From NCBI GenBank assembly GCA_046349935.1, contig JAXMBK010000003.1:682001-746000 (forward strand): 64,000 nt of DNA. Reading direction: 5' to 3'. A model generated the notes under the pieces. That model did no database searches. It was given only the letters and a program-made list of their open reading frames with translations, and had not been told where the DNA came from. This document shows positions 51,680-59,503 of the stretch, in pieces. Numbering within the stretch: the first letter of the stretch is position 1; every line of letters starts with the position of its first letter. This stretch comes from CAIXSC01 sp046349935. Lineage in GTDB: Bacteria; Planctomycetota; Planctomycetia; Pirellulales; Pirellulaceae. Position numbers and translations under genes: made by a program.

Positions 51680-52683
51680 GACTGATCATGATGGGAACGG
51701 GGCCGTTCGCGGTTCCCACCTTCGAAGCGCTGCTGGATTCGCCGCATCAAGTCCTGGCGCTGTACACGCGTCCGTCGCCGCCGTTCCGCGGTCGCGGCCC
51801 GGCCCCTGTCAATCCGATGCGGGCGGCGGCAGAGCGGCGGCAGGTCGCGGTGTTCGACCCGCCGAGCATCAACGACTCGACCGTGCAGACTCAGTTGGCC
51901 GACTGGGGCGCCGACCTGCTGGTGGTCTGCGACTATGGACAGATTCTCAAGTCGACGACGCTGGCCGCCGCGCGGCTGGGCGGCATCAACTTGCATGGCA
52001 GCCTCCTGCCGCGCTACCGCGGCGCCGCGCCGGTGCAATGGGCCGTGTTCCATGGCGACGCAGAGACGGGGGTCAGCGTCATTCACATGACGCCGCAATT
52101 GGACGGCGGACCGGTGATCGCCGTGCGTCGCACTCCGATCGGCGCCGAGGAGACCGCCGGGGAGCTTGAACCGCGCCTCGCACAATTGGGCGTCGAACCA
52201 GTCTTTGAAGCGCTTGATAAGCTGGCCGCCTGGGACGGCGTCGCGTCGCTGGGCGCGGTCCAAGACCCGGCCGCGGCCACGAAAGCCCCGCGTCTGACCA
52301 AGCAAGACGGCGAATTGGACTGGCGTCGAACGGCTCGCGAACTGCACAATCAGGTGCGGGCTTTCCAGCCTTGGCCCGGTTCGTTCACCCACTGGACGTC
52401 GCCGAAGGGAGAGTCGATTCGGTTGATCGTGACGCGCGTGGCGGTCGAGGCAGGCGCGGCGCCTCCTGATTCGGCGCCTCCTGGCACGGTGCTGGAATGC
52501 CAGGCCGGGCGGCTGGTCGTGGCCGCCGGGTCGGGGACGGTGCGGATCGAGCGCTTGCAGCCGGCGGGTAAGCGCGTGTTGGAAGCGGCCGAGTTTCTGC
52601 GAGGGTATCCGCTCGCGGTCGGCGAGCGATTGGGTTCGGCGAGCGGCGCGAGCGAGCAGGGAATGAAGGAAGCAGGGTCATGA
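51676..52683 (+). CDS. fmt: Methionyl-tRNA formyltransferase
   Basis: A 335-residue enzyme that formylates Met-tRNAi using 10-formyl-tetrahydrofolate. The N-terminal domain begins RLIMMGTGPFAVPTFEALL, has NLHGSLLPRYRGAAPVQWA with the catalytic His/Asn region, and the later D of GVSVIHMTPQLDGGP. The C-terminal tRNA-binding domain covers about 215-325. GTG 51676 overlaps the def stop; an earlier TTG in the def gene is not needed. The stop overlaps miaB by ATGA. Confidence 0.95.
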   Translation: MRLIMMGTGPFAVPTFEALLDSPHQVLALYTRPSPPFRGRGPAPVNPMRAAAERRQVAVFDPPSINDSTVQTQLADWGADLLVVCDYGQILKSTTLAAARLGGINLHGSLLPRYRGAAPVQWAVFHGDAETGVSVIHMTPQLDGGPVIAVRRTPIGAEETAGELEPRLAQLGVEPVFEALDKLAAWDGVASLGAVQDPAAATKAPRLTKQDGELDWRRTARELHNQVRAFQPWPGSFTHWTSPKGESIRLIVTRVAVEAGAAPPDSAPPGTVLECQAGRLVVAAGSGTVRIERLQPAGKRVLEAAEFLRGYPLAVGERLGSASGASEQGMKEAGS

Positions 52684-54098
52684 AGCGACTGTACATCGAG
52701 ACGGTAGGCTGCCAGATGAATGTGCTGGACAGCGAAATGGTGGTGGCGAGCCTGCGCCGCGAAGGGTACGAGCTCACCAGCGACCTGCAGCAGGCCGATA
52801 CGATCCTGTTCAACACATGCAGCGTTCGCGAACAGTCGGAGAACAAGACTTACAGTGCGCTGGGGCGGCTACGCGCATTCAAGAAACAAAACCCGGCCAA
52901 GATCGTCGGCGTCATGGGGTGCATGGCGCAGAAGGATCAGAAGCTGGTGTTCGACCGAGCGCCGTTCGTCGATTTGGTCGTCGGTCCGGGGCAACTCCAT
53001 CGCATTCCCGAACTGCTGCGCGACATCGAAGGGGGAGCGGGCCCGCAGATGGCGGTGAGCCTGGGTCGACGCGAAGGGACGGCCGACGAGATTCGGCGCA
53101 GTCACGAAACGTTTGATCCGCTGCGCGATCCGGCCATGCGGCCGACTCCGTTTCAGGCGTATCTGCGCATTCAAATCGGCTGCGACAAATTCTGCACCTA
53201 CTGCGTCGTCCCCATGACGCGCGGCCCCGAGCAGGGACGGCCCCCCGAGCAGATCGTGGCCGAAGCCCAGACGCTCGCCGACCAAGGTTGCGTCGAGATC
53301 ACGCTGTTGGGACAGACCGTCAACAGCTACCGCTACCGCGCCGAGGGACGCACCACGCGTCTGTCTGATTTGCTGGCGCAATTGCACGAGGTCGAGGGGC
53401 TGAAGCGGATCAAGTTCGTCACGAACTTCCCCAAGGACATGACGAACGACTTGCTGCAGGCCGTGCGCGACTTGCCGAAGGTCTCGCCCTATCTACACGT
53501 CCCGGCTCAAAGCGGCGCCAACCGCATCCTCGAACGGATGAAGCGCGGCTACACGGTCGAAGATTACCGCGAAATGATGGGGCGGATTCGCGAGTGGGTC
53601 CCCGATGCGGCCGTCACCAGCGACTTCATCGTCGGCTTCTGCGGCGAAACCGACGAAGAATTTCAGCTCACCTATGACCTGGTGAAAGAGTGCCGGTTCA
53701 AGAACAGCTTCATCTTCAAGTACAGCGAACGAACAGGGACGAAGGCGGCCGATTTGATGCCGGACGACGTGCCGTATGACGTGAAGCAGTGGCGCAACAA
53801 CGAACTGCTTGGGTTGCAAAACGCGATCGCCGAAGAGCTGAACCAGGAGTTTCTGGGACGAACCGTCGAGGTGCTCGTGGAAGGGCCCAGCGACTGGCAG
53901 AAGAAGCAGACGGAAACAGGCCCGACGCTGCAATTGACCGGCCGCACCCCGTGCGACCGGATCGTGGTGTTCGACGGGACGCTGCGGCAAGTCGGCCAGT
54001 TCCTGCCGGTCGCCGTGTATGAAGTCAGCGCTCACACGCTGTTCGGCGCCGTCGTCACGCACGAGTACGGACCGGAGGTGTTTGGGATTGCGCAGTGA
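52680..54098 (+). CDS. miaB: tRNA-2-methylthio-N6-dimethylallyladenosine synthase
   Basis: A 472-residue radical SAM methylthiotransferase that adds the 2-methylthio group to i6A37 of tRNAs. The N-terminal UPF0004 cysteines are C11 (VGCQMN), C47 region (NTCSVRE) and C81 region (GCMAQKD). The radical SAM cluster is CDKFCTYC (about 165-172). A C-terminal TRAM domain spans about 375-440. ATG 52680 overlaps the fmt stop by ATGA. It shares the def promoter. Confidence 0.95.
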   Translation: MKRLYIETVGCQMNVLDSEMVVASLRREGYELTSDLQQADTILFNTCSVREQSENKTYSALGRLRAFKKQNPAKIVGVMGCMAQKDQKLVFDRAPFVDLVVGPGQLHRIPELLRDIEGGAGPQMAVSLGRREGTADEIRRSHETFDPLRDPAMRPTPFQAYLRIQIGCDKFCTYCVVPMTRGPEQGRPPEQIVAEAQTLADQGCVEITLLGQTVNSYRYRAEGRTTRLSDLLAQLHEVEGLKRIKFVTNFPKDMTNDLLQAVRDLPKVSPYLHVPAQSGANRILERMKRGYTVEDYREMMGRIREWVPDAAVTSDFIVGFCGETDEEFQLTYDLVKECRFKNSFIFKYSERTGTKAADLMPDDVPYDVKQWRNNELLGLQNAIAEELNQEFLGRTVEVLVEGPSDWQKKQTETGPTLQLTGRTPCDRIVVFDGTLRQVGQFLPVAVYEVSAHTLFGAVVTHEYGPEVFGIAQ

Positions 54099-54143
54099 TG
54101 ACTGCAGGGGGCTGGGAGTGGGAGGCGGGAGTGAGGAGAGGGT

Positions 54144-54322
54144 GGAGTGATAAAAACTCTGTTTAATTCGGAGCGTTTGCCGCCTCGGCCCCACGGTCGT
54201 TTGTTGCGCAACTTCACGCGGGGATAGTGCTCCCTTCTCCCCGCTGCGGGGAGAAGGGCTGGGGATGAGGGGGCGGCAGCGCAACAACAGTGCGGGGACT
54301 CACGCTCCGATTTTTATCACTC
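54144..54322. repeat. Family C structured repeat, copy 3 with terminal inverted repeats
   Basis: The ends are GGAGTGATAAAAA (left) and TTTTTATCACTCC (right, about 54310-54322), with CGGAGCGT / ACGCTCCG just inside, a near-perfect inverted repeat interrupted on the left by 12 nt. The centre holds TCGTTTGTTGCGCAAC and the 12-bp stem CCCTTCTCCCCG / CGGGGAGAAGGG. It lies in the gap between convergent miaB and the coiled-coil gene. Confidence 0.85.
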
Positions 54323-54353
54323 CAGAGAGAGGGAGAGAGAGGGAGAGGGGAGG

Positions 54354-54379
54354 TCACAGGCTGGAAGCCTGTGCTACGG
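54354..54379. repeat. Family A repeat supplying the stop codon of the coiled-coil gene
   Basis: TCACAGGCTGGAAGCCTGTG, then CTACGG; the CTA (54374-54376) is the TAG stop of the minus-strand gene. Confidence 0.9.
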
Positions 54380-55633
54380 GAGGCGGCTCAGTTCTTGCTT
54401 GCAGCGTAGTTGGGCCGTGAGTTGGCGGATTTTGCGCTGATAATCCAGGATCTGGCCCTGGACTTGGGCTTGGAGCTGCTGTTGGGCGCGTTCTCGCGCG
54501 TCGAGCTCTTGCTGGCGTTTCAGCAATTCCATGTGCTGGATTTCTAGCTCTTCGTGACGCCGCATGACCCAGGCTTGGATCTCTTCCCGCTGCTTGCGTA
54601 GCTGCTTGTGGCGGTCGTCGAGTCGGTGGATGAGCTGCCGCGCTTCGTCGCGCTGCTGAGCCAGTTCGGCCGCAGCGCCTTGGTACTGATCGGAAATCTT
54701 GCGGCGCAATTGCGCAATCGACTCGATCAACCGCGGCACCTCCATCCGGCTGGCTAGCTGCGCCCACAGTTGCTCGCAGGCCAACCGCATTTCCAGGGCT
54801 TCTTGATTGCGCACCGTCACTTCGGCGCGCATCTGTTCGAGCGCCGAACGCTCTCGGTCGAGCTCCTCTTCTCGACGTCGCAAACGCACGGCGAATTCAT
54901 TCAGTTCGACCTCGCGCTCCTGCAGCCGCTGTTCAACGGCGGCGAAGTCGACCGCCGGAACGGCGGCGGCGGGAGGCGTTTCGAGTGCGTCGTCGGGCAG
55001 AACGGTCGGCGACGGAACGGCGGCAGCGTCTTGCGGAACCACTTGCTGCGCGGCTTGACGCTGAAGTTCCCGTTGACGACGGCGCAGGTCGCGGTGACGT
55101 GCTCGGAGATGCACGACCAGCTGCCGAGCGTGGTTTTGGAGCGGTTCCTCGGAGAACGGCGCCCGAGACGAGGCAGGTGCGGCACTACTCGAAGCTGCCG
55201 ACTGTGGTGCAACCGATTGGGCTGCAACAGCCTGGGAGGCCGCCGGCGGGGGGGCACTGGGGTGCGGGGCACTGGGGTGCGGGACAACCGGGTGCGGGGA
55301 AAAGTGCGGTCCGCGCAGCGGCGTCGATCGCGATTCGGGGCGTGTTTCCGGGCGTGCGGAGGCGGCGAGCGGCAGCGGGGCGTCGATTCGCGTTCCGGGG
55401 GGCGCGACCGTCGTGGATTGGGGCGGCGAGGCGCCGGGCGTCGACGTTCCTGGCGGCGTCGAAATCGACCCTGAATCGCTTCGCTGGCTTGGACTTACAT
55501 TGACGGCCGGAGTCCCCACCCAATGCGGTCCCTGGGCCGCCTCGGGGCGGTCCAGCCGCACGAAATAGACACGCCGCTCCGGTCGCGTCTCGGGCGCAGC
55601 TGTTTCGTCGTTGGGCAACTCGGGCGTTGTCAT
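54374..55633 (-). CDS. Coiled-coil protein with disordered N-terminal half, unknown
   Basis: A 419-residue protein. Residues 1-180 are Pro/Ser/Ala-rich and probably disordered. Residues about 215-415 are a long Gln/Arg/Glu-rich coiled coil (for example QRLQEREVELNEFAVRLRRR). There is no signal peptide or membrane helix, so it is probably cytoplasmic, possibly a filament or scaffold. ATG 55633 is chosen over a TTG two codons earlier. The stop TAG lies in a family A repeat, so the protein ends Leu-Pro. No family recognised. Confidence 0.7.
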   Translation of the reverse strand: MTTPELPNDETAAPETRPERRVYFVRLDRPEAAQGPHWVGTPAVNVSPSQRSDSGSISTPPGTSTPGASPPQSTTVAPPGTRIDAPLPLAASARPETRPESRSTPLRGPHFSPHPVVPHPSAPHPSAPPPAASQAVAAQSVAPQSAASSSAAPASSRAPFSEEPLQNHARQLVVHLRARHRDLRRRQRELQRQAAQQVVPQDAAAVPSPTVLPDDALETPPAAAVPAVDFAAVEQRLQEREVELNEFAVRLRRREEELDRERSALEQMRAEVTVRNQEALEMRLACEQLWAQLASRMEVPRLIESIAQLRRKISDQYQGAAAELAQQRDEARQLIHRLDDRHKQLRKQREEIQAWVMRRHEELEIQHMELLKRQQELDARERAQQQLQAQVQGQILDYQRKIRQLTAQLRCKQELSRLP

Positions 55634-55743
55634 GGCCAAACCGATCCGTCGGAAAACCCGGCACGATCCCTCTACTTTTCCATTATCGGCGCGAAACGCC
55701 TCCCGACTCTAACTCTTCCTGCTCTTGGTGCGCCCCGTGCGAC

Positions 55744-55772
55744 TTGAACGCCCCCCCGTCGCGTGAGACAAT
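55744..55772 (+). promoter_or_regulatory. Promoter for groES and the downstream gene
   Basis: TTGAAC (55744-55749), a 17-bp spacer and GACAAT (55767-55772). No CIRCE heat-shock operator is visible in the leader to ATG 55831. Confidence 0.5.
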
Positions 55773-55830
55773 TCCTGGCAGTTTCATCCTTTATCACTTA
55801 GAGCGTTGGTCGCAGGAGCGTCATCCGGTT

Positions 55831-56118
55831 ATGAAGATCGAGCCCATCGGTGACTATGTCGTGATTAAACGAATCGAACCCGAGGAACGAACTTCCGGAG
55901 GAATCTTGCTGCCCGACGCCGCACGTGAACGGCCTCGGCAAGGTCGCGTATTGTCGGTAGGGGACGGTCGGCGGTTGAAGAATGGCAGCCGTGTTCCGCA
56001 TTCGGTCCAAGAAGGGGACCGCGTCCTGTTTTCGGCGTACGCAGGAACCACCGTGGTCGTCGAGGATGAAGAGTTGCTCATCATGAGCGAAGAGGAAATC
56101 TTGGCAATTCTGGAGTAG
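55831..56118 (+). CDS. groES: GroES-like co-chaperonin
   Basis: A 95-residue Cpn10 protein. Conserved features are the N-terminal PIGDYVVIKRIEPEERTSGGI with the mobile loop, the roof region, and the C-terminal VVVEDEELLIMSEEEILAIL. It should cap a GroEL-type chaperonin in the cytoplasm. GGAG lies about 13 nt before ATG 55831; the frame open from 55627 has no support. No groEL is nearby. It is followed 6 nt later by a terpene-cyclase-fold gene, probably on the same transcript. Confidence 0.93.
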   Translation: MKIEPIGDYVVIKRIEPEERTSGGILLPDAARERPRQGRVLSVGDGRRLKNGSRVPHSVQEGDRVLFSAYAGTTVVVEDEELLIMSEEEILAILE

Positions 56119-56124
56119 TACGCA

Positions 56125-57243
56125 ATGTTCACACGGCGCAGTGCGATGGCGGTAGGAGCGGGGTTGGCGGCGGGAGGGCTGTTGGCGAGATACTCGCCCG
56201 CCTTCGCCGACGACCAATCGGCCGCTCGACAGTACGAACAGATGGTGACTCGGGGGATCGAGTTCTTGAAGACGAAGGGCCAAGCGCCCGATGGGTCGTA
56301 CTCGGCCATGGCGGGGCCCGGCCCAACGGCGCTCGCCGCCACGGCGATTCTGAAACACGGTCGCTCCGCCGACGACCCGGCCGTCGCCAAGAGCCTCAAG
56401 TACTTGGAACAGTTCATTCAGGACGACGGCGGCCTGAACAAAGCGGGTTCAAAGTACCGCAATTATGAAACGTGCCTCGCCATCCTGGCCTTCAAGGAAG
56501 CCAACGAGGGCGGGCGCTACGACGCGCTGCTCAAGAAGGCCGACGCCTACGTGAAATCGGAACAATGGGATGAGGGCGAAGGGAAAGACAAGTCGGACTT
56601 CACCTACGGCGGTTCGGGATACGGCAGCAAGTCGCGTCCTGACCTGTCGAACACCTCCTTCTTGATCGAAGCGTTGCAGGCGACCGGCAACAGCGCCGAC
56701 AGCGAAGCGATGCAGCGCGCCCTCTTGTTCGTGTCGCGCTGCCAGAACCTGGAGTCGGAGCACAACACGACGCCGTTTGCGACGAAGAACCCCGACGGCG
56801 GCTTCTACTACACGCCGGCGGCGGGCGGCGACAGCATGGCCGGCAAGACCGACGAGGGCGGCTTGCGCTCGTATGGTTCGATGACGTACGCCGGTCTGAA
56901 GAGCATGATTTACGCGGGCGTCGGCCCCGACGATCCGCGCGTGAAGGCGGCCGTCTCCTGGATTCGGAAGAACTACGACGTTCGTTCGAATCCCGGCATG
57001 GGCGAAGTGGGCCTCTTCTACTACTACCACATGTTCGCCAAGGCGCTCGACGCCGTCGGTCAGCCGACCTTCACCGACGAAAAGGGGATCAAGCACGATT
57101 GGAAAGCCGAACTGCGGGGCGAACTCGCCAAGCTGCAACGCGAGGACGGCGCGTGGGTCAATAAGGCCACTCGCTGGATGGAAGGCGACGCCAATCTGGT
57201 CACCTCTTATGCCCTGTTGACGCTGGCCTACTGCAAGCCGTAA
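56125..57243 (+). CDS. Exported prenyltransferase/squalene-oxidase-repeat protein
   Basis: A 372-residue (alpha/alpha)6-barrel protein. The N-terminus TRRSAMAVGAGLAAGGLLA looks like a Tat signal (about 1-28). The body has several PFTB/squalene-hopene-cyclase-type repeats with GG-centred turns (DDGGLNKAG, NPDGGFYY, GLRSYGSMTYAGLKSMIYAG). The catalytic DxDD of true squalene-hopene cyclases is not seen. Tat export suggests a periplasmic structural or binding role. It begins 6 nt after the groES stop. A terminator-like hairpin lies 33 nt after its stop. Confidence 0.82.
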   Translation: MFTRRSAMAVGAGLAAGGLLARYSPAFADDQSAARQYEQMVTRGIEFLKTKGQAPDGSYSAMAGPGPTALAATAILKHGRSADDPAVAKSLKYLEQFIQDDGGLNKAGSKYRNYETCLAILAFKEANEGGRYDALLKKADAYVKSEQWDEGEGKDKSDFTYGGSGYGSKSRPDLSNTSFLIEALQATGNSADSEAMQRALLFVSRCQNLESEHNTTPFATKNPDGGFYYTPAAGGDSMAGKTDEGGLRSYGSMTYAGLKSMIYAGVGPDDPRVKAAVSWIRKNYDVRSNPGMGEVGLFYYYHMFAKALDAVGQPTFTDEKGIKHDWKAELRGELAKLQREDGAWVNKATRWMEGDANLVTSYALLTLAYCKP

Positions 57244-57275
57244 CGCCGACGCCCCGACGTTGGTCTGAAGAAACC

Positions 57276-57322
57276 GAAACGGCGGCGAATCGCTTTCGTG
57301 CGACTCGTCGCCGTTCGCTTTT
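57276..57322 (+). terminator. Terminator-like hairpin
   Basis: AACGGCGGCGAATCG pairs with CGACTCGTCGCCGTT (57301-57315) with one wobble and one mismatch, followed by CGCTTTT. It follows the terpene-cyclase-fold gene. Confidence 0.5.
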
Positions 57323-57372
57323 GGCGATCGAGGATTCGTGCGGCGAGCTCGCTTGCTCTGGCCGCTGGGCGG

Positions 57373-57759
57373 TTAGTCTTCCAATTCGGCTTCGTAGTAG
57401 CGACCGTTGCGGTAGCGGCGATTGGACGACGCGTAGCGGCGTCGACCATCCCCTTCGCTGAACCAGTAGCCGCCCAGCAGCTTGTAGAAGAACAGGATCA
57501 CAAAGGCGCCGGCGGTGGCCACGCAGAAGCCCATAGGGCTGATCGGAGTCACTCGCGCGGCCGAGTAGAAGTAGGACCAGAGGCCGCAGCCGACGACGGT
57601 GCCGCCGATTCCCATCAGCAAAGTGGCGACGGCGCCGCCCGGGTCGCGTCCCGGCATGATCGCTTTAGCAAGCAAGCCGACGATCGTCCCAAATCCAACC
57701 CAGACCAGGACATCGTTGGCCCAGAGCTGCACCGTTTCAGGAAACTGCAGGCTTTCCAT
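57373..57759 (-). CDS. GlsB/YeaQ/YmgE-type small membrane protein
   Basis: A 128-residue protein with three hydrophobic segments (about 17-38, 45-65, 75-97) containing GFGTIVGLLAKAIMPGRDPGG and LLMGIGGTVVG, the pattern of the transglycosylase-associated stress protein family. The C-terminal 28 residues are Arg/Tyr/Asn-rich and hydrophilic. GGAG lies 9 nt before ATG 57759; the longer frame to 57831 would start at GTG without support. It is convergent with the terpene-cyclase-fold gene. Its role in envelope stress is only family-level knowledge. Confidence 0.82.
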   Translation of the reverse strand: MESLQFPETVQLWANDVLVWVGFGTIVGLLAKAIMPGRDPGGAVATLLMGIGGTVVGCGLWSYFYSAARVTPISPMGFCVATAGAFVILFFYKLLGGYWFSEGDGRRRYASSNRRYRNGRYYEAELED

Positions 57760-57927
57760 CTTGAAACGCTCCACTGGGACTGGCACGACGCGTGAAACAG
57801 GTACAAAATCCCTCACAATCGTTATCGTCACGCGACGGCCTGAAACTTGAATCGAGCCGAGCGTTGTTGCCTGCGTCGTCGCAAGTCGTTTGCCTGACTT
57901 GCCCCGCTTACCTCCGGAGATGCGATC

Positions 57928-58731
57928 ATGCGTTTCAACGTTGAATTCTGGACGCTGCTAGCCTGCGGTCTCGCCTTCTTCCTCCCGGCGCTCGCCGTGG
58001 CCGCCGATGATCGTGAACGTTTCGAAGCCCGCACTTACACCGATGCTCAAGGCGACAAGCTGCTCTACCGCTTGCTCACCCCCAAGAACTACGACCCCAA
58101 CAAGAAGTACCCTCTGGTCGTGTTCCTCCATGGGGCTGGCGAACGGGGCAACGACAATTTCGCGCAATTGAAGCACGGCATGGCCGACTTTGCCAGCGAC
58201 GCCGCTCGAGAGAAACATCCGGCGTTCGTCATGGCCCCTCAATGCCCGACGAACGAAAAGTGGGTCGACGTCGACTGGAGCTCGCCCAAAAGCGACATGC
58301 CGGAACGCCCCGCCTCCCCCATGCGTCTCACGCTCGCCGCCATCGAACAACTGCAGAAGGAATACTCCATCGACGCCGACCGGCTGTACCTGACTGGTCT
58401 CTCGATGGGCGGTTACGGCACTTGGGATGCGCTTCAGCGCCACCCGCGGATGTTCGCCGCGGCCATTCCGATTTGCGGCGGCGGCGATCCCAAGCATGCG
58501 TCGAAGTTCGTTCATGTGCCCCTGTGGGCGTTTCATGGCGACAAAGATACGGCCGTAAAGCCGGAACGCTCGCGAGAAATGATCGCGGCACTCAAGGCGG
58601 CCGGCGGCTCGCCCCAGTACACCGAGTACAAGGATGTCGGACACGACTCGTGGACCGCCACCTACAAGAACTCGGAAGTCATCGACTGGTTATTCGCCCA
58701 GAAACGGCAACCGGCAGCAGACAAGAAGTAA
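57928..58731 (+). CDS. Secreted alpha/beta-hydrolase (esterase/peptidase-like)
   Basis: A 267-residue prolyl-oligopeptidase/phospholipase-carboxylesterase-type hydrolase with a signal peptide (about 1-26). The oxyanion segment is VVFLHGAGERG (about 64-74), the nucleophile is S159 in GLSMGGYGT, the acid is in AFHGDKDTAV and the histidine in KDVGHDSW. CCGGAG precedes ATG 57928. Substrate unknown, probably an ester in the periplasm. The 157-bp gap to the next gene contains a 17-bp direct repeat and a family D repeat. Confidence 0.9.
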   Translation: MRFNVEFWTLLACGLAFFLPALAVAADDRERFEARTYTDAQGDKLLYRLLTPKNYDPNKKYPLVVFLHGAGERGNDNFAQLKHGMADFASDAAREKHPAFVMAPQCPTNEKWVDVDWSSPKSDMPERPASPMRLTLAAIEQLQKEYSIDADRLYLTGLSMGGYGTWDALQRHPRMFAAAIPICGGGDPKHASKFVHVPLWAFHGDKDTAVKPERSREMIAALKAAGGSPQYTEYKDVGHDSWTATYKNSEVIDWLFAQKRQPAADKK

Positions 58732-58772
58732 GCGGTAGAGCGGGGATGACGCGGGGGCGGGTGGGCGTGAGC

Positions 58773-58806
58773 GTTGGGGTGGCTTGAGAGTTGGGGTGGC
58801 TTGAGA
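58773..58806 (+). repeat. Two copies of a 17-bp direct repeat
   Basis: GTTGGGGTGGCTTGAGA at 58773-58789 and 58790-58806, with a third partial GTTGGGT after it and T-runs at 58815-58833. Confidence 0.8.
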
Positions 58807-58835
58807 GTTGGGTGCTTTTTTGCGGGGTTTTTGCG

Positions 58836-58860
58836 TTGGATCGCGGAGCGATCCACGACT
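58836..58860. repeat. Family D palindromic repeat, variant
   Basis: TTGGATCGCGGAGCGATCCA, then CGACT. The stem GGATCGC/GCGATCC corresponds to GGACCGC/GCGGTCC of the other copies, with a compensatory change in both arms. Confidence 0.7.
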
Positions 58861-58887
58861 TGGGCCGCCCCTTAAAGAGGTTTGAAG

Positions 58888-59493
58888 ATGACGCAATCCA
58901 ATCCGAAGTTTGCGGTGAGCGAGTCGCGGTTGCTTCCGGCGATCGCCGAACGATGGAGTCCCTACCTGTTCGATGGTCGACCGGTGGAACGCACCTCGGT
59001 CGCCGCGTGCTTGGAGGCGGCTCGTTGGGCTGCGTCCAGCTACAACGAACAGCCGTGGTTCTTTCTGCTCGCTCATCGCGAAGACGAGGCCGAGTTCGCC
59101 AAGATCGTCGACTGTCTGCTTGATGCCAACCAAGCGTGGGCGAAAGCAGCCGGCGTGTTGATGCTGACGGTCGTCAGTCGCACTTTCCGGCGCAACGGAA
59201 CGCCCAATCGCATGGCGGAGCACGACCTGGGACTCGCCGTCGGCAATCTTTCCCTCCAGGCGACGTCGCTGGGACTCGCCGTGCATCAGATGGCCGGGAT
59301 CGTCCCCAGCCGGATCCGTCAGTCCTTCGGCATCCCGGAGGGGTTCGATCCGGTCACCGCTCTAGCGCTTGGCTATGCGGCCGATCCCGCCTCCGCTGAC
59401 GGACCGCTCGCAGAAAGAGACCGAGCGGCTCGCAATCGCAAGCCGCTCGGTGAATTCGTCTATCAGGGCAATTGGAACCGCCCCGCCTTCTAG
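58888..59493 (+). CDS. Nitroreductase family flavoprotein
   Basis: A 201-residue FMN-dependent oxidoreductase of the nitroreductase superfamily. The N-terminal RWSPYLFDGRPV with AACLEAARWAASSYNEQPW (FMN-binding, about 35-53) and the central LAVGNLSLQATSLGLAVHQM are typical. It reduces nitro compounds or quinones with NAD(P)H in the cytoplasm; the physiological substrate is unknown. AAAGAGG lies 8 nt before ATG 58888. Confidence 0.9.
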   Translation: MTQSNPKFAVSESRLLPAIAERWSPYLFDGRPVERTSVAACLEAARWAASSYNEQPWFFLLAHREDEAEFAKIVDCLLDANQAWAKAAGVLMLTVVSRTFRRNGTPNRMAEHDLGLAVGNLSLQATSLGLAVHQMAGIVPSRIRQSFGIPEGFDPVTALALGYAADPASADGPLAERDRAARNRKPLGEFVYQGNWNRPAF

Positions 59494-59503
59494 CTCGGCG
59501 GGG
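59481..59503. terminator. Bidirectional hairpin at convergent gene ends
   Basis: CCCCGCC (59481-59487) and GGCGGGG (59497-59503) form a perfect 7-bp stem that includes the nitroreductase stop codon and touches the DUF1598 stop. No clear T-run follows on either side. Confidence 0.45.

Noticed and set aside
55773..55830. CIRCE operator before groES
   Set aside because: No TTAGCACTC/GAGTGCTAA inverted repeat is present in the leader.
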